Origin: Cellvibrio fontiphilus_A
Lineage (GTDB): Bacteria > Pseudomonadota > Gammaproteobacteria > Pseudomonadales > Cellvibrionaceae
DNA: 64,000 nt
Direction of reading: 5' to 3'
NCBI RefSeq assembly: GCF_042646205.1
Contig: NZ_JBHRTF010000002.1
Location: forward strand, 62,001-126,000
Program-made: the position numbers and the translations under genes
Notes under the pieces: model-generated
Seen by the model: the letters and a program-made list of their open reading frames with translations, nothing else
The model's database searches: none
What the model was told of the DNA's origin: nothing
Shown here: positions 36,835 through 45,687 of the stretch, piece by piece
Numbering within the stretch: position 1 is the first letter of the stretch
Layout of the letters: the number at the start of each line of letters is the position of its first letter

Positions 36835-37656
36835 TTAAGAGCGCGCCTGCAGTTGCGCTTGCTGCGGCGATTGCAGCTGCGTTTGTAACTGATGCGAAAG
36901 CGCGCTGGTCAGTGCGGCAGTCAGCGCACGCGCCTGCAAACCGGGCGGCAGCGAGCGGTCGATCAAGGGCTCCAGCGCCATCAGTGGCAGTACCTGCACA
37001 CGAAAATGCGGGCGCTGTGTGGGAATCCTATACCAGGGTTCGCCTTTGCGCAGGGTGAGCGGCTGGCAACTAATCACCACCGGCAGCAGCGGGCAGCCCG
37101 CCGCCAGCGCAATATTGGCCGCGCCGCGCTTGAGGCTGAGCAGGTCGCCCGGGGTGCGGGTGCCTTCCGGGAAAATCATCAGGGTTTCGCCCGCACGCAG
37201 CGCCGCGGCGGCTTTTTCCACCAGCTCCACCCCCACCTCATCATTGGGGATATAACCGGCCAGAGCGACAATCCAGCGGGTAAAAGGGTTGCGCGCCATC
37301 GCCGCTTTAACAATAAAGGTGGCGTTAGGCATCACCGCCATGAGCAACAGAGCATCCAATAGCGTGGGGTGATTAGCCACCACCAGCACCCCGGGCTGCT
37401 GCAGTGCCTGCTCGCCCGCAAAGCTTATGGTGAGTAGCCCCAACTTGCGCATCACCCAAAGGTAAAAGCGCACCCAGCGCTGAATCGACCGGCGCGCCAG
37501 TTGGCGGCGGCGCACCAGCGGCCAAGGCAGGAGGTAAATTAGCGGCGCGAGCAACAACCCGAGGGACAGCGCCCCCAAGGCAAAGAGCGCAAAACAGAAG
37601 CCGGTGGCGGCCAAGCGCCAGCACCAGCGCCCGTAGCCGCAGAGCGAGGCGATCAT
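36835..37656 (-). CDS. 1-acyl-glycerol-3-phosphate acyltransferase-like (LPLAT), pigment cluster
   Basis: The 273-residue membrane-associated protein starts with one or two hydrophobic segments (about residues 14-45). It carries the LPLAT motifs NHPTLLD (His96 to Asp101) and FPEGTRTPG (about residue 163). It should attach the polyene acyl chain to a glycerolipid or related acceptor, as proposed for acyltransferases of aryl-polyene and xanthomonadin clusters. The start overlaps the chorismatase stop (ATGA), so the two are translationally coupled. A Gln/Leu-rich tail ends the protein. Confidence 0.86.
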   Translation of the reverse strand: MIASLCGYGRWCWRLAATGFCFALFALGALSLGLLLAPLIYLLPWPLVRRRQLARRSIQRWVRFYLWVMRKLGLLTISFAGEQALQQPGVLVVANHPTLLDALLLMAVMPNATFIVKAAMARNPFTRWIVALAGYIPNDEVGVELVEKAAAALRAGETLMIFPEGTRTPGDLLSLKRGAANIALAAGCPLLPVVISCQPLTLRKGEPWYRIPTQRPHFRVQVLPLMALEPLIDRSLPPGLQARALTAALTSALSHQLQTQLQSPQQAQLQARS

Positions 37657-38621
37657 GGGGCGAGCGAGGCCAGCGCTTCAATCTCCACCAGCAGCTGACT
37701 GCGGCAGATATCGGCGTGGATAAAATTGATGCGCTCCAGCGGCAGGCGCGGCGCCAAAAAGGCTTGGGCGGCAGCCACATCCTCTGGGTGGCGCAGGTAC
37801 ACCCTGACCCCACTCAAGTTCGCCTCGGCCTGACCGACATGGCTGAGCAGGTGCTGGATGTTATCGAGGGTAATGGCCAGCTGCTGCTGCAAATCGCCCA
37901 CCGCTTGGGTGTTGTGGCCGATGATGCTGGCCGTGCCCGAGATAAACACCTGCGGCTTGCTGCACAGCGCCAAGCTGGTCGCACGGGCAAAACTGGGGCT
38001 GCTGGGGCCGTATTCGCGGGGGTATTGATAGGCCGGCTGCTGGCGTGGATTTTCATGGTGCACGCCGGAGTTGCGCCCGGCGAGCAGGTAAATCACCGCG
38101 CCCTGAGTGTGATGCCCCAGAGCTGAGGCAGCGGGGTAGGATTGCGGCGCCACATGGTAGTCATCAAAGGCGCGCTCGCGGCCGACGCAGAATTTTTTGT
38201 ACTCCTCGCGGTCGCCATCGCCGCGATTGATGTCCGGCATAAAGTTCCAGATGCGGAAGGGGTAGGGAAAACCTTTGGACTGGATCACGCGGAACAAGCG
38301 GCCGTAAGCCACCTCGGTCGCGGCTTCGATATCGCTGCAATCTTGCGGGGCAATCCAGGTAGCGACGCAGAGCACATCCTCAATCAAACTCCACTGGCAG
38401 TGCTCATCCTCGCCGCGCTCGGCGACTGAGTTGCCATAGCGAATTACTTCCCAAGGCTTATCGCACAGCGAAGGCATACCCAGCGGAATAATGCCCGGCT
38501 GGACTCCAGGTGCGCAGCTATGGTCAAAATTAACCAAGGCCAGCACCCCCGGTTCGGCGAGTAGCTGAAGGGCGTCTGGCACCGCGGTAGCGGTCAGATA
38601 CTGCTGGCTAAGCATAGGCAT
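37653..38621 (-). CDS. chorismatase (FkbO/Hyg5/XanB2-type), hydroxybenzoate-forming
   Basis: The 322-residue protein has the chorismatase fold, an RidA-like trimer architecture. Recognisable blocks are RIWNFMPDIN, EEYKKFCVGRERAF, YPAASALGHH, HHENPRQQPAYQYPREYG, and ISGTASIIGH near residue 230. Enzymes of this family split chorismate into pyruvate and a diene or a hydroxybenzoate; XanB2 of Xanthomonas supplies 3-hydroxybenzoate for xanthomonadin. That fits an aryl starter unit here. Which product is made cannot be read from the sequence alone. It is divergent from the second ACP gene and heads the minus-strand run. Confidence 0.87.
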   Translation of the reverse strand: MPMLSQQYLTATAVPDALQLLAEPGVLALVNFDHSCAPGVQPGIIPLGMPSLCDKPWEVIRYGNSVAERGEDEHCQWSLIEDVLCVATWIAPQDCSDIEAATEVAYGRLFRVIQSKGFPYPFRIWNFMPDINRGDGDREEYKKFCVGRERAFDDYHVAPQSYPAASALGHHTQGAVIYLLAGRNSGVHHENPRQQPAYQYPREYGPSSPSFARATSLALCSKPQVFISGTASIIGHNTQAVGDLQQQLAITLDNIQHLLSHVGQAEANLSGVRVYLRHPEDVAAAQAFLAPRLPLERINFIHADICRSQLLVEIEALASLAP

Positions 38622-38817
38622 GGTGGCGTCTTAATCCTCGGGCGTACAAATCCTGAAAAGCCGGGCAGTTTACCCAAAAACCGCCCTCAAGTTAAGGCAA
38701 AGGTTCCGCCACAGGTCAAGGCCCAGGGCTGATCGCGGGTGATTTTGAGGCTTAAAACCGCTAAACTGCGCGGCTTTTTGAGCAAACCCAATTTACGACA
38801 ATAACGCCGAGGTATCT

Positions 38818-39087
38818 ATGTCTGCGCAAACCGCTGCCCAATTGGAAATGGCCGAATTACTGGTAGAAGCACTGAATCTGGAAGATATAGCGGCTGATGA
38901 GATTGCCCCGGATGAATCCCTGTTCGGCGACGGCCTTGGTTTGGATTCTATCGATGCCTTGGAAATCGCCCTCGCCATCTCGCAAAAATACGGCGTGCAA
39001 ATGCAGGCCGACGACGAAAACACCCGCAAGGCATTTACCAGCCTCGCCACCCTTACCGACTTTGTCCAGGCTAATAAAAGTAAGTAA
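38818..39087 (+). CDS. acyl carrier protein, pigment cluster (second)
   Basis: The 89-residue acyl carrier protein has its phosphopantetheine site in GLGLDSIDALE at Ser44. A GAGG sits five bases before the ATG. It is followed after 17 bp by the AMP ligase, which suggests that the ligase loads the aryl starter on this carrier, as shown for related clusters. It is divergent from the chorismatase gene, with a 196-bp gap that must hold both promoters. Confidence 0.92.
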   Translation: MSAQTAAQLEMAELLVEALNLEDIAADEIAPDESLFGDGLGLDSIDALEIALAISQKYGVQMQADDENTRKAFTSLATLTDFVQANKSK

Positions 39088-39104
39088 GCACTAGCTGCCT
39101 TGCT

Positions 39105-40496
39105 ATGGCTTGTGAAGCCTCGATAAAAAATCCAACCACCGATCAATTGCCGCTACTTGAGCGGCAATTGGATGACTGTTTTGCCCGGATCAACCAGCCC
39201 TTGTCCGCCCTTGGCGAGCTTACAGGCACGGTGAGGGTAGACGAGTTTCTTGGGCAGGTTATGCACTTGGCCGCGCGTTTGCCCGAAGCAGAAGCGGTTA
39301 TCAACCTCTGCGATAACCGCTATCTGTTTACCCTGGGGTTTTGTGCGGCACTGCTGCGAGGGCAAACCAACCTGCTGCCGCAAAACCGCGCGCTCGCCAC
39401 GCAGCAACAGCTGCTGGATCAGTATCCGCGCAGCTATGTGTTGCACGATGGACTGGAAACCCTGTTTGATGGCTGTACCCAGCTCAATCTGAACCAACAG
39501 GATTTGCGCGCCGTCGCGGCCACCGCGATTCCCACTATTCCCGCCGACCAGCTCGCCGCCATCGCCTTTACCTCTGGCTCAACTGGTCAGCCCAAAGCCA
39601 ACCTCAAGCCCTGGCACACTTTTGTCACCAGCAGCCGGATGAACGCGCAGGCCATGCTGGACGATAACTACCGCGACCAGCTGCGCTTCGCGCTCGCCAC
39701 AGTGCCCGCCCAACATATGTGGGGGCTAGAAACCTCGCTGCTACTGCCACTGTTTGCGCGCCTATGCATTAGCGATGCGCGCCCGCTGTTCCCGCAGGAT
39801 GTAGCCAATGCCCTGCAACAACTACCTGCACCGCGCTTGCTCATCAGCACGCCGGTGCACTTGCGCGCCTTGGTATCCAGCGGCGTGACCATGCCGCAAG
39901 CAGCGCACTTGCTCTGCGCCACTGCGCCCTTATCCACTGAACTGGCGCAAGCGACTGAAACATTTTTTGGCGGCGAATTGATTGAGGTTTACGGCTGCAG
40001 CGAAGTCGGCTCCATGGCGCGCCGCCGCACCGCGCAAGAGGATGTGTGGCAGCTGTTTGAAGGCTTGGAATTTGCGGAGGAGTTAAGTGTGATTCGCGGT
40101 GATCACCTGCCGCAGCAACAACCGGTGCAGGATCGCATCGAAACCCATGACGGCCGCCGCTTTCGCCTGCTCGGGCGCAGTGACGATATGATTGAAATCG
40201 CCGGCAAACGCGGCTCGCTACAAGAAATGAATAAGCTTCTGTTAGCCACGCCAGGCGTAGTGGATGGTGTGGTGTTTATGCCGGAGCCTGTCACTCAGGC
40301 AGTCACCCGCCCGGTCGCCTTGGTGGTCGCAACAACCGCCAGCAAACAGGATGTGAGCGCACGTTTTGCCGCGCATTTGGACCCGGTATTTATGCCGCGC
40401 CCGCTGTTACTGGTGGATGCCCTGCCGCGCGAAGATAACGGCAAATTGCCGCGCGCTAAACTGCTGGCGTTTTACCGGCAGCTGCGCGGCCACTAG
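39105..40496 (+). CDS. AMP-dependent acyl/aryl-ACP ligase, pigment cluster
   Basis: The 463-residue ANL-superfamily enzyme should activate the hydroxybenzoate with ATP and pass it to an ACP. The A3 phosphate-binding motif is FTSGSTGQPKAN, A5 is YGCSEVGSMA, and A8 is RSDDMIEIAGKRGS, with the C-terminal lysine region PREDNGKLPRAKL. The protein is shorter than typical acyl-CoA ligases, like the ligases of aryl-polyene and xanthomonadin clusters. No good ribosome-binding site precedes the ATG at 39105, so the true start might lie a little downstream. Confidence 0.88.
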   Translation: MACEASIKNPTTDQLPLLERQLDDCFARINQPLSALGELTGTVRVDEFLGQVMHLAARLPEAEAVINLCDNRYLFTLGFCAALLRGQTNLLPQNRALATQQQLLDQYPRSYVLHDGLETLFDGCTQLNLNQQDLRAVAATAIPTIPADQLAAIAFTSGSTGQPKANLKPWHTFVTSSRMNAQAMLDDNYRDQLRFALATVPAQHMWGLETSLLLPLFARLCISDARPLFPQDVANALQQLPAPRLLISTPVHLRALVSSGVTMPQAAHLLCATAPLSTELAQATETFFGGELIEVYGCSEVGSMARRRTAQEDVWQLFEGLEFAEELSVIRGDHLPQQQPVQDRIETHDGRRFRLLGRSDDMIEIAGKRGSLQEMNKLLLATPGVVDGVVFMPEPVTQAVTRPVALVVATTASKQDVSARFAAHLDPVFMPRPLLLVDALPREDNGKLPRAKLLAFYRQLRGH

Positions 40497-40519
40497 CCTC
40501 AGCCCAGAATTTTTAACCG

Positions 40520-42115
40520 TCAGCCTAGAATTTTTAACCGATAGTCACCCAACAACTCACTTTCGGCAGCGCTGACCTCCAGCTCTGGATTTTCTCCCAA
40601 CATATCCCGCACCGCCTCGGCGACTTGTTCGACCAAGGCCATATTGCGCGCCAGCTCATCGGCCAGTGGCAGTTTGGGTTCTTCCATCAATACCTTGTTG
40701 AAGAATTGCAGGCAGGGGATTTGGTATTGATCCATAAACACGCCGCGATTGGGCAACTGCAAACGGCGTTCGGCGCGCGCACGAAACAAGGCTTGGATGG
40801 ATTGGTTCAGCTGCTGGGCTTTGTGCAATTCACCCGCCAGTGGGCGGATGCGTTCAAAGTCGCAGAGCGCATCGCGGAAATACAGCAGTGAGAGCACGCC
40901 CCAGTAGTAGCTGTAATCCCACAGGAGTTTTAAGCCCATCATCACCCGGTCGCCAAAACCGCCGTATTGGCCGGTGTAGAGCGATAAAGTGTTCTGGTAG
41001 ATGGAGCGCAGCAAGCGCTCGTAAACCACGGTTTGCACGCGGATGTCCTGCCCGCGCCGCTCGGCGGTGATGAGCGAGCTAATAAAACCGTTGGCGAAGG
41101 CGATAAAGTCGCTGCCCGGCGAATAAAAAGGGTCGGCAAATAAACCCGCCTCACCCGCCACCGCCCAGCGCTGGTCGCTAAACAGTTGTTTGCAGTCGTA
41201 GGAGTAATCGCGCAGCAGCACAAAATCGAGGAAGTTCGCGTCGCCAATCGCTGCGGCGCAGCGCGGTTGATGTTGCGTCAACCATGTCATGGCCGAGGTT
41301 TGGTCGCTAATCGCCGCTGCATCAAAGGCAATGTCGTCCATCACTATGCCGATGCTGGTCACACCCGAGGCGAGCGGGATAATCCACACCCAGTAACCCG
41401 GCCCCACCAAGTGATTGGTGCTCAGCCAGCGGCGCCCTTCGGGCATACAGCGGGCGCGCCATTCGGGGCCGTCGCACCAGTCATCCAAGGTGATTGTGCG
41501 ATCCACCCGAAACCAGATGGCGTTGGATTTATGCTCGTTTTTGGCGGCAAGATTTAGGTGATTCTTCAACAAACTGGCGCGCCCGGCGGTATCCACCAGC
41601 CAGTGACCAAGCAAGGTTTGCTCGCCCGCGGTGGTGCGAATCAGCAATTGTTTGTCCTGCGTCGAGCCAGTTTCAGCTTGGGTGTCCAGCTGCAGGATAT
41701 CGGCCTTGTCGATCAGACTGACGCCCAGTGCGCGCACCTCATCGGCGAGGTGATTTTCGATATCGCCCCGGTCGATTTGATAGGTGGGAATGCCAAAGGT
41801 TTGGCTGGCGCCCAGCTCGTCCTGTTGGGAGAAGTCTTCCGCTGGCGCACCAAAAAAAATGCGAATACCGAATTTTTTAAGGTGGTTTTCTTTGAGGTGC
41901 TGCATCAACCCCAAGTGGTGCGACAGATAGTGGGAGCCGATTTCCACCGTAGATTCGCCCACTTTGGCGATGGCGCGCGGGCGCGGAAAGCCCTGCTTTT
42001 CCACCACCACAATCGACAGCTCGGGATTCGCCTGTTTGAGCTGTTTGGCCAAACCCAGACCGGCCAAACCACCGCCCGCAATAATCACATCCCAATAAGA
42101 CAGCTTTTCAGTCAT
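40520..42115 (-). CDS. flavin-dependent halogenase-like oxidoreductase, pigment cluster
   Basis: The 531-residue FAD protein has the dinucleotide motif GGGLAG at residues 14-19 and the WxWxIP motif (WVWIIP, residues 242-247), characteristic of flavin-dependent halogenases. VGEST at 52-56 and the following Lys pair (residues 80-81, LKKFGIRIF) sit where the halogenase GEAT motif and catalytic lysine lie. Xanthomonadins are brominated, which gives a rationale, but homologues in other polyene clusters act as plain oxidoreductases. The ATG at 42115 overlaps closely with the CLF stop; a GTG one codon earlier is equally possible. Confidence 0.8.
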   Translation of the reverse strand: MTEKLSYWDVIIAGGGLAGLGLAKQLKQANPELSIVVVEKQGFPRPRAIAKVGESTVEIGSHYLSHHLGLMQHLKENHLKKFGIRIFFGAPAEDFSQQDELGASQTFGIPTYQIDRGDIENHLADEVRALGVSLIDKADILQLDTQAETGSTQDKQLLIRTTAGEQTLLGHWLVDTAGRASLLKNHLNLAAKNEHKSNAIWFRVDRTITLDDWCDGPEWRARCMPEGRRWLSTNHLVGPGYWVWIIPLASGVTSIGIVMDDIAFDAAAISDQTSAMTWLTQHQPRCAAAIGDANFLDFVLLRDYSYDCKQLFSDQRWAVAGEAGLFADPFYSPGSDFIAFANGFISSLITAERRGQDIRVQTVVYERLLRSIYQNTLSLYTGQYGGFGDRVMMGLKLLWDYSYYWGVLSLLYFRDALCDFERIRPLAGELHKAQQLNQSIQALFRARAERRLQLPNRGVFMDQYQIPCLQFFNKVLMEEPKLPLADELARNMALVEQVAEAVRDMLGENPELEVSAAESELLGDYRLKILG

Positions 42116-42118
42116 CAC

Positions 42119-42952
42119 CTAAAAACTCACCTCAAGGTTAAGCGCACGCGCCGGGCTGAGGGCAAATGCACACTGACCGGCTTGCTTCTGCGCCAATTGT
42201 TGCAGCAGACCCAGCACCTTGGCGGAGGGATTGTCGCGATAGAGCGCGGCTAACTCGGCGCAAGGCAGCTCCGGCGCAGCGACCGCCGCGCTGTTTTCAG
42301 CACTTATGGCCAAGCGCGCCAGGGGAGCCGCGGCCGTACCCGCAGGGACAATCAGCAGCGCTACCGCAAAGCTGTATTCGCAGGCAAAAATCTGGCGATA
42401 GGCATCGTGCGCGGCGGTATCAAACAGGGTCACTAGTACCGGCTCGTTATGCTGCTGGCACTGGATCATCGCCTCCAGCAGCGCCAAACCGGCAGTATTT
42501 TGGTAGGCGGCGATAGAGTTGGCGGATTTCATACAGCCGGTACTAATAGTCCAGTAACCCGCTGCGGCGTTGTGTACCGAGTTGTGGAATTTGGTGGGCG
42601 ATAGCTGCTTTTCGGCGGTGGTTAATACCCGGCACATATAGTCGGTGATCTCGGTATCCCCCAAGCCCGAGCCGAATACACAGGCCACATCGCTGGATGC
42701 CAAGCCCGCTTGCTGCAGCGCCTGCCAACTCACTTCCACGGCGGCGCGTACCGGCAGCGGCGCGCGGCGGCGTTCGTTGGCGGGGATAATTTCCGGCTTT
42801 GGTGTTTGCGTCGTCCACTGCAGCTCTTCACCAATCGCAGAATTGGCCAACAGCGCTTGCAGTTCCGCCCAGTTATTGAAGGCTGGCCCCCAAACGCCTA
42901 TCCCCACAAGATCTGCACCCACCAAATCGACCGTCAGGCTTGTCTTGCTCAT
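42119..42952 (-). CDS. beta-ketoacyl synthase chain-length factor, pigment cluster
   Basis: The 277-residue protein is a short, ketosynthase-like partner (Ketoacyl-synt_2 type). It keeps TKFHNSVHNAAAGYW and SGLGDTEIT but lacks the active-site Cys and His of a working synthase, as expected of a chain-length factor. It should pair with the ketosynthase encoded just upstream; their genes overlap by ATGA. The downstream flavoprotein begins right at its stop. The KS/CLF pair determines the polyene length. Confidence 0.88.
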   Translation of the reverse strand: MSKTSLTVDLVGADLVGIGVWGPAFNNWAELQALLANSAIGEELQWTTQTPKPEIIPANERRRAPLPVRAAVEVSWQALQQAGLASSDVACVFGSGLGDTEITDYMCRVLTTAEKQLSPTKFHNSVHNAAAGYWTISTGCMKSANSIAAYQNTAGLALLEAMIQCQQHNEPVLVTLFDTAAHDAYRQIFACEYSFAVALLIVPAGTAAAPLARLAISAENSAAVAAPELPCAELAALYRDNPSAKVLGLLQQLAQKQAGQCAFALSPARALNLEVSF

Positions 42953-44160
42953 GCTGCCACCTCCACACGGCTAAAAATCAGGCAGGCATTGTTGCCGCCA
43001 AAGCCGAAGGAGTTGCTCATGACATGGGTTAGCTCTGCGGTTTGGTTGGCAGCGCTCATACGGATGGCGATCTCAGGATCGACCTGCGCCAAGTTCAGAG
43101 TGCCCGGCACCAGACCGGAACGCAGCGCCTCCAGCGCAAAAATGGATTCGAGGATTCCGGCCGCACCCAGGGTATGCCCCGTCCAACCTTTGGTGGAGCT
43201 GGCCAGTGTGGATGATGGAAACATGGCGCCGACCAGATTGCCTTCAATATGGTCATTGGCGCGGCTGGCGGTGCCGTGCAGGTTGATATAGTCGATCTGC
43301 GCCGGGGTTAAACCCGCTTGCGCCAGCGCCTGCTCAATCGCCAAACGCGCGCCTTCACCTTCAGGGTGCGGGTGGGACATATGGTGCGCATCGGAACTTT
43401 CGCCGTAGCCACTCACTTGAATGCCAGTGTGCTCAATCGCTTCAGCATCGCTGCCGCGCACCAAGATCGCAAAACCAGCGGCCTCGCCCAGGTTGATGCC
43501 ATCGCGCGCGCCATCAAAGGGGCGACAGGGTGATTCAGATACCAGCTGCAGCGAGTGGAAACCGTAAAGCACGCTTTGGCAGAGAGTATCGGCACCGCCG
43601 ACTAACACCGCATCCACAATACCAGCGCGCAGCCAGCGGGCAGCGGTGGCAAACACTTTGGCGGAGGAGGAACAGGCGGTATTCACCGTCATATTCGGGC
43701 CATCCAGCCCCAGCAATTCGGCGACAAACAAACCCGGCGCATGGGGGTTTAATACCTGCTCTTGCAGGAATTGCGGCGGCAACTGACCTTGCGCATCCAG
43801 CTGGCGATAGGCCTCTTCCGAGCGGTCGATACTGGAGGTGCTGGAACCCATCACCACCCCGATGCGCGCTGAACCAAAACGCTCCACCAGTTCGGTCAGT
43901 GATTGTTGCAGAGTACCTTGCTGTAAACCCAAGGCGATCAGTGCGTTATTGCGGCTCTGCCACGCGGCCATGTCGGGCGCAAACACATAATCATCAATCG
44001 CCGTCACGCGACCAATCCAGGTGGGTAAATCACAACCGGGAAAATCATTGGGGCGCAAACCGGAACGCTGGTTTACCAGCGCCGCACGCAGCTCATCCAT
44101 ACCACTGCCTGCAGCGCAGGTCGCATCATAATCGACGATTAATATCGGCTCAGGGGACAC
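42949..44160 (-). CDS. 3-oxoacyl-ACP synthase (KS), pigment cluster
   Basis: The 403-residue condensing enzyme extends the chain with malonyl-ACP. The nucleophile is in VNTACSSSAKV (Cys163), the two histidines are in INLHGTAS and KGWTGHTLGAAG, and the end motif is SNSFGFGGNNA. The frame is open further upstream, but the family start matches a GTG at 44160 (VSPEPILIVDYD), which has AGAG four bases before it. It forms the KS half of a KS/CLF pair. It is the only complete ketosynthase in the window; related clusters usually have a second. Confidence 0.93.
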   Translation of the reverse strand: MSPEPILIVDYDATCAAGSGMDELRAALVNQRSGLRPNDFPGCDLPTWIGRVTAIDDYVFAPDMAAWQSRNNALIALGLQQGTLQQSLTELVERFGSARIGVVMGSSTSSIDRSEEAYRQLDAQGQLPPQFLQEQVLNPHAPGLFVAELLGLDGPNMTVNTACSSSAKVFATAARWLRAGIVDAVLVGGADTLCQSVLYGFHSLQLVSESPCRPFDGARDGINLGEAAGFAILVRGSDAEAIEHTGIQVSGYGESSDAHHMSHPHPEGEGARLAIEQALAQAGLTPAQIDYINLHGTASRANDHIEGNLVGAMFPSSTLASSTKGWTGHTLGAAGILESIFALEALRSGLVPGTLNLAQVDPEIAIRMSAANQTAELTHVMSNSFGFGGNNACLIFSRVEVAA

Positions 44161-44253
44161 AGTTCTCTCACTTTTTTGAATATAAAAGGCGATGACAAGC
44201 GCGCAGAGCCGGCCATCAAAAGACTCGGGATTATAGAGAGCGAGGCGCAAAAT

Positions 44254-44271
44254 ATCACCCTTACGGGCGAT
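44254..44271 (-). terminator. weak hairpin after the DUF3570 gene
   Basis: ATCACCC (44254-44260) and GGGCGAT (44265-44271) pair with one mismatch around TTAC and are followed on the minus strand by ATTTTG. It would separate the envelope operon from the pigment ketosynthase. Confidence 0.35.
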
Positions 44272-44315
44272 AGCTTGCGCTGGATCAGGAAAGGAGCAGG
44301 GCGTTAAAAATAGAC

Positions 44316-45476
44316 TTAAAACCAGAAGGACAAATAAAAACGAATCACGTCGGCATCCAAACTGTACAGGGGTTCACTGCCGGCGGCGAATTCAGTGGGC
44401 GATACCCGCGCATCGCGGAAATCGTCGTAGTCGATATTGAAGTGATCCCAATAAAGATTGACCGTGCTTTTTTCAAACCAGGGAATAAAACCGGGCGGCA
44501 CTTTGTAGGTCGCCCCCAAACCCAACACGGTGGATGAAAAAGGACTCAGCTCTTTATCCCGCGCCATGTAATTTTGTGCATCGCGGAAGGGAAATAAATC
44601 CGCATAAAAATCAGCGCCGGTTTGTTCGTAAATGCGGTATTTCACTTCAAACAAAAAACGTTCGCCGTAGGGATGCAAATAACGCAGCTCGGCGTTTTCC
44701 GCTTCAATGCCCCAGCTATCGGAAAACTGGCGCAACTCGGCGCGCAATGAGGCGCGGTAGGGCAAAAAATACATCAAGCGCAAACCCACCGCATCACTGT
44801 TGCGCGTGTGAGGGTAAAGTTCACTTTGGTAGGCGTAACCACCGGTGCCCGTCAGGTAACGCACTGAGCGATAGGGATTGTTTAAACAGCTTTCAGTATC
44901 CGCCAAATTCAAACACTGATCGGTGGCCGTATCAAAACTCAGCGAGGCCAACAAATTTTTGGTGATAATTTGCGAGGCGTTGATGCTGTATTTGCGCCGC
45001 TGCAAATCGCGCTGGTAATTCGGATCTGTATTTTGACCGACAACATCCTCACCAAAACTCACACCAAAACCGAGCGTGGTCAAATCGCCAAAAAAACTTT
45101 GATCAATGCCCAAACTGTAGGTAGTTGCGTCGTAGTCATTTTCTTTACTGCTGACATAACCCACTGAAATGGTTGAGCGATCAATCATGTACTGCGCGCT
45201 CAAGCCATTCTCTTTGCGCTCTTCGCTGTAGGGGCTGGCGGTGGCCTCGACATCAATCGACGCGCTGCTCACCATATCCACATAATAATTGGCGGCCACT
45301 GACACAGAGCTGCCAATACTTTTGCGCACCAGCACGGACGGGCCATCAATTTGCGCGCCGCCGCCATCGTAACCGTGGTAGAGAATATCAATACGTTCGT
45401 CCGGTAATACTGCCGCTTGGGTGATGACCGCAAAAACGCCGAGCAAAACAACCAATAATCGTTTAATTACAACCAC
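44316..45476 (-). CDS. DUF3570 family outer-membrane-type protein
   Basis: The 386-residue protein has a signal peptide (cleavage near TQA-AVLP) and then beta-rich, aromatic sequence ending in Phe (FYLSFWF), as in outer-membrane barrels. The DUF3570 pattern begins ERIDILYHGYDGGG and includes SVSVAANYYVDMVSSASID, quoted only in part. The start is chosen as a GTG at 45476, five bases after GGGAGG; that codon lies inside the end of the DUF4266 gene, a 14-bp overlap. DUF3570 and DUF4266 genes are commonly found together. Function is unknown. Confidence 0.84.
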   Translation of the reverse strand: MVVIKRLLVVLLGVFAVITQAAVLPDERIDILYHGYDGGGAQIDGPSVLVRKSIGSSVSVAANYYVDMVSSASIDVEATASPYSEERKENGLSAQYMIDRSTISVGYVSSKENDYDATTYSLGIDQSFFGDLTTLGFGVSFGEDVVGQNTDPNYQRDLQRRKYSINASQIITKNLLASLSFDTATDQCLNLADTESCLNNPYRSVRYLTGTGGYAYQSELYPHTRNSDAVGLRLMYFLPYRASLRAELRQFSDSWGIEAENAELRYLHPYGERFLFEVKYRIYEQTGADFYADLFPFRDAQNYMARDKELSPFSSTVLGLGATYKVPPGFIPWFEKSTVNLYWDHFNIDYDDFRDARVSPTEFAAGSEPLYSLDADVIRFYLSFWF

Positions 45477-45687
45477 AGCCACCTCCCGATGCACCATCGC
45501 CGCCGCGCGCGGCTTCACGCGCGTCGTATACGTGATGCAAATAACTGCCCGCCACCGGGTCGCGATCAAAACTCATGATTTCATCTGCGATTTTTTGGCG
45601 CTCGTAGGGTTTCACCCAGGGCTTGATGGGGCTACAGGCTGTGCTGCACAACAGCAGCGCAAGCAGCAGGGAGAGGCGCTTTATCAT
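45463..45687 (-). CDS. DUF4266 family small lipoprotein with CxC tail
   Basis: The 74-residue precursor has a lipoprotein signal with lipobox STAC (Cys18), leaving a mature protein of 57 residues. Its C terminus is Gly-rich and ends GGGCGCN, a Cys-x-Cys tail typical of DUF4266. Its ATG overlaps the TlpA stop (ATGA), and its own end overlaps the DUF3570 start. The cysteines could bind metal or be redox partners of the neighbouring thioredoxin; this is inference. No function is established. Confidence 0.85.
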   Translation of the reverse strand: MIKRLSLLLALLLCSTACSPIKPWVKPYERQKIADEIMSFDRDPVAGSYLHHVYDAREAARGGDGASGGGCGCN

